From NCBI GenBank assembly GCA_016297405.1, contig JAEDGP010000014.1, forward strand, positions 1 through 38,906: a stretch of DNA of 38,906 nt, written 5' to 3'. The notes beneath the pieces are model-generated. The model was not told the origin of the DNA, did no database searches, and worked only from the letters and a program-made list of their open reading frames with translations. Position numbers and translations under genes: made by a program. This stretch comes from Treponema sp. (GTDB taxonomy: Bacteria; Spirochaetota; Spirochaetia; Treponematales; Treponemataceae). Positions 7,484-16,045 of the stretch are shown here, piece after piece. Each line of letters starts with the position of its first letter. Positions within the stretch are counted from its first letter, which is position 1.

Positions 7484-8209
7484 ATGTCAAAAAACATTCT
7501 TATTGCAGGAAAACCTTTCCCTGCCAGCACAGATTTAGCAGATTCATTTGCAATTAACGGCTACAACGTAACAGCCGCTTCCACACCAGACAACTCAACA
7601 ACTTCAACCGGCGCTGGTACAAAACTCGCCCCCTGGAATTCAGGTTCAGCCATTTCAGCCAGATCGCTTTTAATTCAGGCTGAAACAAACTTTGGCTATA
7701 CTGACAATGCAATCCTTTACTTTGATTCAGACTACTTTGTTTCGCAATTTCCAGTTTTCAGCACCGATGTCTGTTCAAAAATCAGCGACACTATGATTTG
7801 TGGATTCCAGTTTCTTACCCTGGAATTATTGAACAGAATTCAACAGAAAAACCAGAAATGCAGAATCATTTTCATATTAAAAACCCATCCAACGGTTTGC
7901 GATTTTGCAAAGTCTTCAGCACTTAGAAAAGCAGCAGTTTCTCCAGCCTCACCTCTAGTAGGCGCTGCAGAAGCCGCCTTCGCAACTTTCGCGGAAAACA
8001 TCGCCGCTATTTCCCTGGAACACCAGAACCTTTCTACCCTTTTGATAACCGGAGATTCACAAAACGAATTCCTCTCCGACGATTCAACTCTTGCCTCCTG
8101 GCTTGCCTCAACAATTGAATCACTGGATTCCGCAAAAAAAGAAAGCAAATCCGTTTCTTGGACAAAAGCTGGTTCAAAGCCTTCTTCCAGTTTATCTTTG
8201 TTCCATTAA
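7484..8209 (+). CDS. Unknown protein with a degenerate SDR-like (Rossmann) pattern
   Basis: 241 residues from the ATG at 7484; an in-frame ATG at 7466 lies upstream of the -10 box and is rejected. The N-terminus (NILIAGKPFPASTDLADSF...NGYNVTAAS) has the strand-turn-helix-strand rhythm of a nucleotide-binding Rossmann fold but lacks the glycine-rich TGxxxGIG. Near residues 145-165, PLVGAAEAAFATFAENIAA resembles the YxxxK helix of short-chain dehydrogenases without the Tyr and Lys. It is rich in Ser, Thr and Ala and ends in a Ser/Lys-rich tail. No enzyme activity is claimed. A non-catalytic SDR relative is the best guess. Confidence 0.6.
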   Translation: MSKNILIAGKPFPASTDLADSFAINGYNVTAASTPDNSTTSTGAGTKLAPWNSGSAISARSLLIQAETNFGYTDNAILYFDSDYFVSQFPVFSTDVCSKISDTMICGFQFLTLELLNRIQQKNQKCRIIFILKTHPTVCDFAKSSALRKAAVSPASPLVGAAEAAFATFAENIAAISLEHQNLSTLLITGDSQNEFLSDDSTLASWLASTIESLDSAKKESKSVSWTKAGSKPSSSLSLFH

Positions 8210-8249
8210 TTAAATTCTTTGATATTAATACTTTTTCATGGAGGGCAAG

Positions 8250-8927
8250 ATGCCATTTGATAACCAATATTTAGACATAATCCTAAAACTTTGCGCAAGT
8301 TTTCTATGCGGCCTTCTTCTTGGTTTTGAACGAAAATCCAGGCAACATGCCGTTGGATTAAGAACGCTCATTCTTATAAGCGTTTCAACTTGCCTATTGT
8401 GTATTCTTTCCATCCATATTGCGGGCAACCTTGACAATGCCCGAGGCGACCCTGGACGGATTGCCGCTGCCGTTGTTACGGGTATTGGTTTTTTGGGAAC
8501 CGGTGCCATCCTTAGACAAGGTTTAAACGTGCGTGGACTAACATCCGCCGCTGTAATTTGGACTGCCGCAGCCTTAGGTCTTGCCTGCGGTGCAGGACTT
8601 TTCTTTGTGGTAGGAATTACACTCCTAATCTGCCTTACAACTCTTTTACTTTTTGAAAAAATAGAGTGGCGTCTTTTTCCTGCCGAAAAAACAAAAAAGC
8701 TTACAATCGTTTATTCCGGCTTTGGAATCGACATTGCTGATATTCAGACAAAGATTGCAAACACAGGACTTTTGCAAAGGGACTTCAACATGTCGGAATC
8801 CATTGAAAAAGAACGAATAGAATTGATTTTTTCCGTAAAGGCTCCAGGAGCATTTAATCTGGAATTGCTTACAAAAGAATTGATGGAAACTGGAAAAATC
8901 GCAAAAATTTCCATTTCAGATGATTAA
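8250..8927 (+). CDS. MgtC/SapB-family membrane protein
   Basis: 225 residues from the ATG at 8250, chosen because a perfect GGAGG lies five bases upstream; the ATG at 8238 overlaps that site. The N-terminal half holds about four to five membrane helices with family signatures LLGFERKSRQHAVGLRT, DPGRIAAAVVTGIGFLGTGAI and VRGLTSAAVIWTAAALG. The C-terminal 70-80 residues form the soluble ACT-like domain. MgtC-type proteins affect Mg homeostasis and ATP synthase activity in some pathogens; other members have unknown roles. No Mg-sensing leader is visible. Confidence 0.9.
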   Translation: MPFDNQYLDIILKLCASFLCGLLLGFERKSRQHAVGLRTLILISVSTCLLCILSIHIAGNLDNARGDPGRIAAAVVTGIGFLGTGAILRQGLNVRGLTSAAVIWTAAALGLACGAGLFFVVGITLLICLTTLLLFEKIEWRLFPAEKTKKLTIVYSGFGIDIADIQTKIANTGLLQRDFNMSESIEKERIELIFSVKAPGAFNLELLTKELMETGKIAKISISDD

Positions 8928-8964
8928 ATTACCAGGGACTTCTCTCTTCCTTGATTTTGCTTTA

Positions 8965-8999
8965 TTGCAAAACTGCCCATTAATAGATAAAATTATTTT
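8965..8999 (+). promoter_or_regulatory. Promoter abutting the gene at 9000 (leaderless)
   Basis: -35 TTGCAA (8965-8970), exact 17-bp spacer, -10 TAAAAT (8988-8993), then six bases to the ATG at 9000. No Shine-Dalgarno sequence is present. Confidence 0.6.
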
Positions 9000-10571
9000 A
9001 TGAGTTTTTTGCAAGCAATCCAAAATTTTTTTGATTCAATTTTTAACCGCGGATCTCCAGAAGTTCAAAAGAAACTTCAGATGAGAAAACTTGAAAACGA
9101 ACTCAAAGCATATCAGCCTGCAATCTTTAAGAACGGCAACCTTCTTCCAAATTTTGCAGAAAGTATCCGCGTACTTTATCTTAACACAAAGCCTATAAAT
9201 GACATTCTGGCAACTACTATCGCTGACCAGGATATTCAGCGTTCAAGACGCTATGAAGCTCAGCTTGTATTTACCGGCTTTACAAACGAAGGTCAGAAAA
9301 TCATCGAAAGTCTTGAATACAACGCAAGAAAAAGTGAACTCACAAGTACCACTTTAACAATCTCACAGATTTTCGACCGACAGCACAAAAAACTAGATAA
9401 AATCCTTCATGAACTTGGCTCTGAAACTTTTAAAAAAATAGATGCGGATCTTGTTGCACTCCATCAACTCAATGACTTCTGCAAGTTCAATTTTGTTACA
9501 ATCCTTCAGATTTTTGACCCTCACTACATTTCTGCCGATTTGAAATATGTTCCGTCCTACCAGGAAGTTCCAATCGGAAAACTTACGAATATTCTTGAAG
9601 ACCTTTATTATGTTATGAAAGGTCTGAAAATTTCAAATTCAACGGTAAATGCCATCACTGCCCTCTCAAACCTCAAAGCATCCAATGCTTCCTACAAGCT
9701 GGACATTGACGGACTTGTGGCAAATCTTAAAAAAATCGCCTACGTCATCAATCACTTGATATCGCCAGAAAAGCTCAAAATGCTTATTTTGTACGCTAAA
9801 GCTGATATTACTTATAATCCAAAAACTATTTCCTACTCGGAATCTGCAAGAAAGAATTTTTCCGAAATGCTTTCCAATAAATTCAAATCAGACGAACAGC
9901 GCATAAAAACCGAAATGAAGGATGATAAAATCACTTCTGAGCTTGCCAGACTTTTTGGCTCCACTCCGCTGCTCACTCTTAACGGATATAACGATGCTAC
10001 AAATCAAAAAATCCTTGAAGGATCCGGTCTTTCTTTCATGTGGCTTTTACCTATGAGAATTTTAAAGACCTTTTTAGCTATTTACCTTACAGATTCAATT
10101 CGTTCTCTTTTAAATGACATCGTCATAGAAGGCTTTTTTAACAATCCAAGCTACAAAACAGACTTTTCTTCAGACGTATTTGCCGCATTGGAAACTGCAC
10201 AAGTGCTGCAGAATTTTGAAGACATGTTCAATTCCGGAAAAGAATTCTCTGTTTCTACATTGGACGGATATCTTCGCGACAGCCATAACGACCCTGACTT
10301 CTTTAAGAAACTTGAACAGCTTGTGAAAACAATCAACCTGGAAGCCAGTAAACTGATTACAAAAGAAACGAATAATATAAACAAGCTTTCAAAACATCTA
10401 AATGATTTGCTCGCCGATTCAAAAAAACCTACCAGTGAAATCATTTCCAATCTGAAAGTTCTTATGATGTCTTCAAGAAACAGGGATAACACAGATTTAC
10501 TTGAACAACAACATCCTAAATGGGATATTTTCTTTGAAATTATGAAGAATTATGCTATAATTTCTAGTTAA
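9000..10571 (+). CDS. Conserved unknown protein, large, helical, spirochaete-type
   Basis: 523 residues, soluble, mostly alpha-helical and lysine-rich, without signal peptide or convincing membrane span. I recognise no catalytic motif. The beginning (MSFLQAIQNFFDSIFNRG) is amphipathic. The composition and the LxNxLKAYQPAIFKNGNLLP-like opening recall a Treponema-restricted family (possibly DUF5312, from memory and unverified). The promoter of the following diguanylate cyclase gene is buried in its 3' end, and 17 bases separate the two genes. A link to c-di-GMP signalling is possible only by proximity. Confidence 0.75.
   Translation: MSFLQAIQNFFDSIFNRGSPEVQKKLQMRKLENELKAYQPAIFKNGNLLPNFAESIRVLYLNTKPINDILATTIADQDIQRSRRYEAQLVFTGFTNEGQKIIESLEYNARKSELTSTTLTISQIFDRQHKKLDKILHELGSETFKKIDADLVALHQLNDFCKFNFVTILQIFDPHYISADLKYVPSYQEVPIGKLTNILEDLYYVMKGLKISNSTVNAITALSNLKASNASYKLDIDGLVANLKKIAYVINHLISPEKLKMLILYAKADITYNPKTISYSESARKNFSEMLSNKFKSDEQRIKTEMKDDKITSELARLFGSTPLLTLNGYNDATNQKILEGSGLSFMWLLPMRILKTFLAIYLTDSIRSLLNDIVIEGFFNNPSYKTDFSSDVFAALETAQVLQNFEDMFNSGKEFSVSTLDGYLRDSHNDPDFFKKLEQLVKTINLEASKLITKETNNINKLSKHLNDLLADSKKPTSEIISNLKVLMMSSRNRDNTDLLEQQHPKWDIFFEIMKNYAIISS
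10534..10561 (+). promoter_or_regulatory. Internal promoter for the diguanylate cyclase gene
   Basis: -35 TTGAAA (10534-10539), 16-bp spacer and extended -10 TGC-TATAAT (TATAAT at 10556-10561). It lies within the last 40 bases of the preceding gene and gives a leader of about 20 bases with an AGGG. Confidence 0.6.
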
Positions 10572-10588
10572 AATAGGGCATTTATACA

Positions 10589-11686
10589 ATGGGTAAAGAA
10601 TCTATAAAAATAGAAGAGCTAACAGCTGAATATGAAAAAAAGATTTATGACCTTGAACAACTCCTGGATATTTCAAAATCTTTCAGTTCAACTCTTGAAT
10701 CTTCTAAATTACTAGAATCCATTATCTTCTCTTGCATGGCTCAACTTCGTGTAGTTGATGCAGGCATATTTGTCCTTGACCTTTTAAATTCCGACTTTTT
10801 TACCCTTGAAACAAATAACACCCCTTTAAAAGATCCAAACTGTAAAAAAATTCAGATTCCTTTTACCGATCCTGTAATAAGTTTTCTTAGCACCCAATCC
10901 ACACCTATCACCCTGGATACTATTAAAGCTACCTGCACTGAAACAACCGGCGTAAAGATTCTGACAGAATTGAACCCTACACTTATCGTTCCACTGATTC
11001 AGAAAAATAATATAAACGGCATTTTGTTCCTTGGAGAACAGTTTTCTTTGGATCCGGAATCTGAATCTGGATTTACAGAATACGAAAAGAATCTTGTACA
11101 AACGATCGCTTCTCTTGCTGCAATTGCCATCAACAATGCCGCTCTCATCGAGCGCTCTTCTACAGACATGATGACGCAACTCAAGCTGAAGTATTATTTC
11201 TATAATATTCTTACAGAAAAACTTCACAACGCTATGGATCAGGACATTCCTCTTTCCGTTATAATGTTCGACATCGACTTTTTCAAGCATTTCAATGACA
11301 CTTATGGTCACGAATGCGGTGACTATGTTTTAAAACAAGTTGCAGCCATAATCAAAGCAAATCTTCGTGAAGATGATCTTGCAAGCCGTTACGGTGGCGA
11401 AGAATTTACCGTCATGCTCAACGACACCAAAAAAGATGACGCTATGAATATTGCAGAACGCATTCGAAGTTGCATCGAAAGCCATGATTTCAGCTTCAAT
11501 GACCAGCACATGAAAGTAACAATTTCTTGCGGCGTTGCTGTATTCGATAAAAAGACAAATCCTATTACTGTTGCCAAACAAATTGTAAGTCAAGCCGATC
11601 AGGGACTTTATATGTCAAAGCATAATGGCCGTAACCGTGTAACATATGCGCCCCCATCATTGGTTTCAGAAACGGAAGCTCAGTAA
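10589..11686 (+). CDS. GAF-GGDEF diguanylate cyclase
   Basis: 365 residues. A short N-terminal coiled segment (about 5-35) leads into a GAF sensor domain (about 25-190), then a GGDEF domain (about 195-355). The catalytic motif is GGEEF (269-273), preceded by DIDFFKHFNDTYGHECGD. An inhibitory I-site (REDD, five residues before GGEEF) is present, so product feedback is expected. It should make c-di-GMP in response to a small ligand or redox signal bound by GAF; the ligand is not predictable. No signal peptide or membrane helix is present, so it is cytoplasmic. Its stop codon overlaps the rhomboid ATG by one base (TAATG). Confidence 0.92.
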   Translation: MGKESIKIEELTAEYEKKIYDLEQLLDISKSFSSTLESSKLLESIIFSCMAQLRVVDAGIFVLDLLNSDFFTLETNNTPLKDPNCKKIQIPFTDPVISFLSTQSTPITLDTIKATCTETTGVKILTELNPTLIVPLIQKNNINGILFLGEQFSLDPESESGFTEYEKNLVQTIASLAAIAINNAALIERSSTDMMTQLKLKYYFYNILTEKLHNAMDQDIPLSVIMFDIDFFKHFNDTYGHECGDYVLKQVAAIIKANLREDDLASRYGGEEFTVMLNDTKKDDAMNIAERIRSCIESHDFSFNDQHMKVTISCGVAVFDKKTNPITVAKQIVSQADQGLYMSKHNGRNRVTYAPPSLVSETEAQ

Positions 11687-12321
11687 TGAGAAACTTAATT
11701 CACACTCCCTTCAGATACTCGTATTTTTCAGCAAACCTCTTTCTGATTGGTTTCAATATCATTTTCTTTACACTCACATCAAGTTCATACAAGTTACTCA
11801 GCTTGTTGGGAATGAACGCTGCAGAAGTAATATACGGCCACAAATTCTGGCAGCCACTTACATATATGTTCGTACACGGGAACATACGTCACCTTCTTTC
11901 CAACATGATCGGATTGATTTTCTTTGGAACCGCTGTAGAACGTGCCATTGGCTCAAAAGAATATTTACTTATGTATCTGCTTTGTGGCCTTTTGAGCGGA
12001 CTTGCATCCCTTGGCTACTTCTACTGGAATGGCGATTACTTTTCACTATTAATCGGTGCAAGCGGTGCAGTCTACACAATCATGTTTGCATTTGCTGTAA
12101 TCTTCCCAAAATCAATGATACTTCTCTTCTTTATAATTCCAATTCCAGCTCCAATACTTGTTATTCTTTACACAGCTTTTGAATTGTTTAGTGAAATGAA
12201 TTCCCTTCAAGCTGGAGTTGCACATTACACTCATCTTTTTGGTTTTTTAGCTGCATTCTTCTACTTCATTATCAGAATGGGAATCAATCCTTTAAAAATA
12301 TGGGCAAAAACTTATTTCTAA
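11686..12321 (+). CDS. Rhomboid-family intramembrane serine protease
   Basis: 211 residues, six predicted membrane helices. The catalytic dyad is intact: GASGAVY (Ser126) and HYTHLFGF (His183). The helix-2 motif HGNIRHLLSN (His64 to Asn73) supplies the oxyanion residues. It cleaves transmembrane or exported substrates within the membrane. It is translationally coupled to the diguanylate cyclase upstream, and the next gene, for an exported protein, overlaps its end by 22 bases. Confidence 0.92.
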   Translation: MRNLIHTPFRYSYFSANLFLIGFNIIFFTLTSSSYKLLSLLGMNAAEVIYGHKFWQPLTYMFVHGNIRHLLSNMIGLIFFGTAVERAIGSKEYLLMYLLCGLLSGLASLGYFYWNGDYFSLLIGASGAVYTIMFAFAVIFPKSMILLFFIIPIPAPILVILYTAFELFSEMNSLQAGVAHYTHLFGFLAAFFYFIIRMGINPLKIWAKTYF

Positions 12322-12989
12322 TAGCGACAGCAGCTTTTCTACTTAATAGTTTTTCAGTCTCAGCGCAATCCACAGATTTTTCAAATAAAATCCGCATAAA
12401 TGTTTGGGCAGAAATGGATGCCTGCCCAGAACTTGCAGAAGCCCATAACACTTCATCAGGTCAATTTGACTACACAATCAACCGAATAAAGCGGACATCT
12501 GTATTCCTTCTAAACGGAATGACCAATGGATGGCGTTTTTGCTACACACCTTCAGACAAGCTTCGCAATGTTAAAGAAGAATTTGCAATGGAAGAAATAC
12601 TTCCATTCAAAGAAGACAACAACACAATTGTCTATCAAAAGCCATGGATCCAGGATAATCTGGTTCACTCATGGGTAGAATTCGAACGAACTCCTCGGAT
12701 GAAACGAAACTACACAATGTGGAACACTATCAAACACAAAAAAATTCAAGGACGTGGATACGCTTCCGTAAAAAATGGATTCGAAGGAATCACAAACGCA
12801 GCAAAAGACGCATTAAAAAATGCAATCAGAAAACATTACCAAGCCATTATAAAAAACAAACCAAAAGAGATTCGAGGCTCTGTTTTGATCAGAAACGAAC
12901 CTCGACTAGGCATTGATGCAGGGCAATATATGGTTGAACTTGATTTTTTTCTAGAAACTGATAGAATAATTTTGTATAAAGAATTTTAA
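12300..12989 (+). CDS. Exported protein of unknown function
   Basis: 229 residues with a typical signal peptide: KN, hydrophobic core LFLIATAAFLLNSF, cleavage after VSAQ (about residue 24). The mature part is Lys/Asn/Trp-rich with no cysteine pattern, lipobox or domain I recognise. It overlaps the rhomboid gene by 22 bases, so is co-expressed, and is followed by another small exported protein. It probably resides in the periplasm. Confidence 0.8.
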   Translation: MGKNLFLIATAAFLLNSFSVSAQSTDFSNKIRINVWAEMDACPELAEAHNTSSGQFDYTINRIKRTSVFLLNGMTNGWRFCYTPSDKLRNVKEEFAMEEILPFKEDNNTIVYQKPWIQDNLVHSWVEFERTPRMKRNYTMWNTIKHKKIQGRGYASVKNGFEGITNAAKDALKNAIRKHYQAIIKNKPKEIRGSVLIRNEPRLGIDAGQYMVELDFFLETDRIILYKEF

Positions 12990-13016
12990 TTTGCTTCAGA
13001 GTGAGTGGAGGTTTTT

Positions 13017-13415
13017 ATGAAGAAATCAATAGCAATTATTTTTTCTTTAATTTTTGCTGCAGGAAGCGCTTTTGCTCAGTCAGAAGTTTCTGCAATCCCA
13101 GATGAAACAAATAAAGTTGACGTTTCAATGAAAGTGATTGTTCCAGAAAATCAGCATACAGTTGATAAGACTGCAAAGATTAAGATTGAATACATCCCAA
13201 TGGTTGACGAAGCACGTATCTATTACACAGCCATGTATGTAACATATGATCAGGGTGAAGCGATGAATGCAATCATTGGTTGTCTTGAAGATTTCACAAA
13301 AGACAACAAATACTATTCTTACAAGTATATGGACCGTGATAAGGAACGTTACTACAAAGACAAGAGAGGTATCGGCTGGGCTCAGTACATCTCTCATGTT
13401 AAATTCATTCGCTAG
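13017..13415 (+). CDS. Small exported protein of unknown function
   Basis: 132 residues from the ATG at 13017, selected because GGAGG lies seven bases upstream; the ATG at 13005 precedes that site. The signal peptide is clear (KKSIAIIFSLIFAAGSAFAQ, cleavage near residue 20). The mature part of about 110 residues is Tyr/Lys/Asp-rich with a single Cys and ends in a basic stretch. No family is recognised. It follows another exported unknown by 27 bases and may be its partner. Confidence 0.8.
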   Translation: MKKSIAIIFSLIFAAGSAFAQSEVSAIPDETNKVDVSMKVIVPENQHTVDKTAKIKIEYIPMVDEARIYYTAMYVTYDQGEAMNAIIGCLEDFTKDNKYYSYKYMDRDKERYYKDKRGIGWAQYISHVKFIR

Positions 13416-13436
13416 TCTCGCAGGTTATTAAAAAAA

Positions 13437-14993
13437 ATGGACATTTCAAATATCATCAAAAATTTGCACCCACTTGAGATCAAGGTGCTTCTTAAGTATT
13501 CCGAAAAGGATGAACTTACTGCTAAAAAACTGATCAGTGAATTGGATTACAAGGAAGGTCATGCGAATCAGGCATTCTCATGGCTTTCCGGTAAGGAACT
13601 GATTATTGAAACCGGCAGAACTCCATATACATTCTATGAAATCACAGAGAACGGACGCCAACTTTCCTCCACAGGAACAGTTGAAGAGCGTCTTGTTTCT
13701 TTGCTTAAGGAAAAAGGTGCTCTTTCACTCCCTGAAGTTGCATCTGCTTTGAATATCGAAAACAAAGACATCGGTAGCGCTTTCGGTCAGCTTTCCAAAG
13801 AAGGTATCCTTAAAATGAATGCCGAAAAGAAGGCTGAATATACTGGTGCAGAACTTCCTAAACGCATTTCCGTTACTTCAGCACTTCTAAAAAAAGCCTG
13901 TGAAGCGGAATCAGGACTTCTTGATAAAGCAAAGCTTTCTGCTGAAGAGCAGGAAGTTATTTCAGGCCTTGCAAAGAAACGTGGTGCCGCAGATTCTCCA
14001 TTCAAAATGATTGAACGCGAAACTGTTACATACAAGCTTCTTCCAGCCGCTAAAGATGTTGCTGAAGCACTTAAGAAAGCTGGTGTTACAGGAAATGAAA
14101 TCGGTGAAATCACACCAAAAATGCTTGCTTCTGGCGAATGGAAAAACGGCACATTCCGTGGCTATAACATTTCCATTCCACCTGCACGCATTATCCCTGG
14201 ACGCACAAACCCATACGTTCAGTTCCTTGAATCCGTAAAAGATAAGCTTTGTTCTCTTGGTTTCCAGGAATTTGATGGTCCGCTTGTAGAAACAGAATTC
14301 TGGAATGGAGACGCATTGTTTATGCCTCAGTTCCATGCTGCCCGCGATATCCATGACGTTTATCGCATCAAGAATCCAACACACGCAAAATCTATCGAAG
14401 AACCATATCTTTCAAATATTGCCCGCGTTCATGAGGATGGTGGAAATTCAGGAAGCCGTGGATGGAACTACTCATTTGACCGCGAATTCACAAGAAGATT
14501 GATTCTTCGCTCTCAGGGAACTGTTCTTTCTGCGCACCAGTTGCATAAAGCTGAAGTTCCAGGAAAATACTTTGGTATCGCCCGCTGCTTCCGCTACGAT
14601 AAAGTAGATGCAACTCATTTGAGCGACTTTTATCAGACAGAAGGCATTGTTCTTGGGGAAGAAGCAAACCTTAAGACACTTCTTGGGTTTCTTGAGATGT
14701 TTGCAAAAGAAATTGCCGGAGCAACAGAAGTGAAATATGTTCCTGGATACTTCCCATTCACAGAGCCTTCTATTGAAGTTCATATCAAGCATCCTGTACT
14801 TGGCTGGTTTGAACTTGGTGGCTCAGGAATTTTCAGGCCTGAAGTTACAAAAGCAATGGGTATTGATGTTCCAGTTCTTGCATGGGGTATTGGTATTGAC
14901 CGCATGGCATTGATGGCATTGGGATTGAATGACCTTCGTGAATTGTTCTGCGAAGATATCGAAAGAGTTCGCCAGCGCAAAGCTAGATTCTAA
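13437..14993 (+). CDS. pheS: Phenylalanyl-tRNA synthetase alpha subunit, archaeal/eukaryal type
   Basis: Charges tRNA-Phe as part of an alpha2-beta2 enzyme. At 518 residues it is far longer than ordinary bacterial PheS (about 330). Two winged-helix-like repeats fill residues 1-140, as in archaeal and eukaryotic alpha subunits. The class II core follows: FDGPLVETEFWN with PQFHAARDIHDVY, motif 2 FRYDKVDATHLSDFYQTEG (near 384-402) and motif 3 GIGIDRMALMALG (near 482). Spirochaetes are known to have this archaeal-type PheRS, acquired by transfer. The beta subunit gene is not adjacent, in contrast to many bacteria. A strong hairpin terminator follows. Confidence 0.94.
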   Translation: MDISNIIKNLHPLEIKVLLKYSEKDELTAKKLISELDYKEGHANQAFSWLSGKELIIETGRTPYTFYEITENGRQLSSTGTVEERLVSLLKEKGALSLPEVASALNIENKDIGSAFGQLSKEGILKMNAEKKAEYTGAELPKRISVTSALLKKACEAESGLLDKAKLSAEEQEVISGLAKKRGAADSPFKMIERETVTYKLLPAAKDVAEALKKAGVTGNEIGEITPKMLASGEWKNGTFRGYNISIPPARIIPGRTNPYVQFLESVKDKLCSLGFQEFDGPLVETEFWNGDALFMPQFHAARDIHDVYRIKNPTHAKSIEEPYLSNIARVHEDGGNSGSRGWNYSFDREFTRRLILRSQGTVLSAHQLHKAEVPGKYFGIARCFRYDKVDATHLSDFYQTEGIVLGEEANLKTLLGFLEMFAKEIAGATEVKYVPGYFPFTEPSIEVHIKHPVLGWFELGGSGIFRPEVTKAMGIDVPVLAWGIGIDRMALMALGLNDLRELFCEDIERVRQRKARF

Positions 14994-15033
14994 ATCGCCA
15001 GGGCAAACAAATTGTAACTTGCGCAAATTGCAT

Positions 15034-15093
15034 AAAAAGGGCAGGCGTCAAGCGATAACCATTATGGTCATCACTTGGCGCCTGCCCTTTTTT
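15034..15093. terminator. Long bidirectional hairpin terminator after pheS
   Basis: A near-perfect 60-base inverted repeat, AAAAAGGGCAGGCG... paired with ...CGCCTGCCCTTTTTT. It continues inward with three mismatches or wobbles to a five-base ATTAT loop. Flanking A and T runs serve both strands: pheS on plus and the FMN dehydrogenase gene on minus. Confidence 0.9.
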
Positions 15094-15097
15094 AATT

Positions 15098-16033
15098 CTA
15101 CTCAAATGAGCGAATCTTTTCTAACATTCCATCAATGCCATTTTGACAAAGACTTGAAATAAAGGGTCTTCCCACAAGAACTTTTGAAGCACCCAGGCAG
15201 CAAGCTATTTTCAAATCATTAGCAGTGCGTATGCCACCGTCAACCCATAACTCAGTACAGATTTCTTTGAGCCTTGCAGCATGCTCATAAAGAAATTCAG
15301 CAGTGCTTCCTGCAACAGTATCAACCCGTCCACCATGATTCGAAACAACTGCAATATCCGGATGAACTTGATCGCATAACTGCAAATCCTTTTCCGAAAA
15401 CACTCCTTTTATAATAAGCGGAAGACCAGATTTCTTTCTGAACCACTCAAGCTGTCCTGCAGTTTTTTGCTCCAGATTCACTTGGTTTCGCATTGTAACA
15501 ATGTTATAGGCATCGATATCCATTCCCATGGCTATTGCATAAGGCTTAGCCATGGCAATTCGTTTTTCCAAAATCTCATCAGGATATGGTTTAAAGAAAA
15601 AATACGCTTTCTTTCCAAGAGTTTTGCAGGCTTGTATTCCAAGCTCCAGCTTTTCATCCGGATATCCATCGCCAACACAAATCGAAATGCCGGTTTCAGC
15701 TGCACACCAAAAATATGGCAGATAAAAGTCTTTTTCGTTTTCAAAGCCAATATTTTGAACAGCACCTGTAACAGGGGCTATGCCAAGTTTTTCATGTATA
15801 TCACAATGCAGGTGGAGCAAGCCATTTTTATTTGGATCCGCCGCAATTTTTTTATAAAGTTTTTTCCAGTCATGGCAATTTTTTATAAAATTGCTGCTTT
15901 TTTCTACTCCACCCATTCCCGGAAGTTCGCCAATGCAACCTCCACCAAGACATTCTTTGCAAAAGTTGCATTTGAAGCGACCTTTTGGAACTTCTGGCCG
16001 CCCCAATGAAAGCGTTTCATTTTTTTCGTTCAT
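15098..16033 (-). CDS. FMN-dependent alpha-hydroxy-acid dehydrogenase with N-terminal Cys cluster
   Basis: 311 residues. The C-terminal TIM barrel has the FMN/substrate signatures of the lactate/glycolate oxidase superfamily: the LIIKGVFSEKD strand, VVSNHGGRVDT with the catalytic His, and LWVDGGIRTANDL...GASKVLVGRPFI. The N-terminus adds Cys22-x2-Cys25-x2-Cys28-x4-Cys33 in a Gly-rich segment, which could bind an Fe-S cluster or another metal. Most family enzymes lack this. The substrate is unknown (2-hydroxy acid or related). It starts 12 bases after pfkA with an AGAGG site, so the two form an operon. Confidence 0.85.
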   Translation of the reverse strand: MNEKNETLSLGRPEVPKGRFKCNFCKECLGGGCIGELPGMGGVEKSSNFIKNCHDWKKLYKKIAADPNKNGLLHLHCDIHEKLGIAPVTGAVQNIGFENEKDFYLPYFWCAAETGISICVGDGYPDEKLELGIQACKTLGKKAYFFFKPYPDEILEKRIAMAKPYAIAMGMDIDAYNIVTMRNQVNLEQKTAGQLEWFRKKSGLPLIIKGVFSEKDLQLCDQVHPDIAVVSNHGGRVDTVAGSTAEFLYEHAARLKEICTELWVDGGIRTANDLKIACCLGASKVLVGRPFISSLCQNGIDGMLEKIRSFE

Positions 16034-16045
16034 ACGAACCTCTGA

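Noticed and set aside
12671..12916. 81-residue open frame inside the exported protein gene
   Set aside because: It is a shifted-frame shadow of a Lys-rich coding region; it has no ribosome site and an Arg/Lys/Thr-skewed composition.
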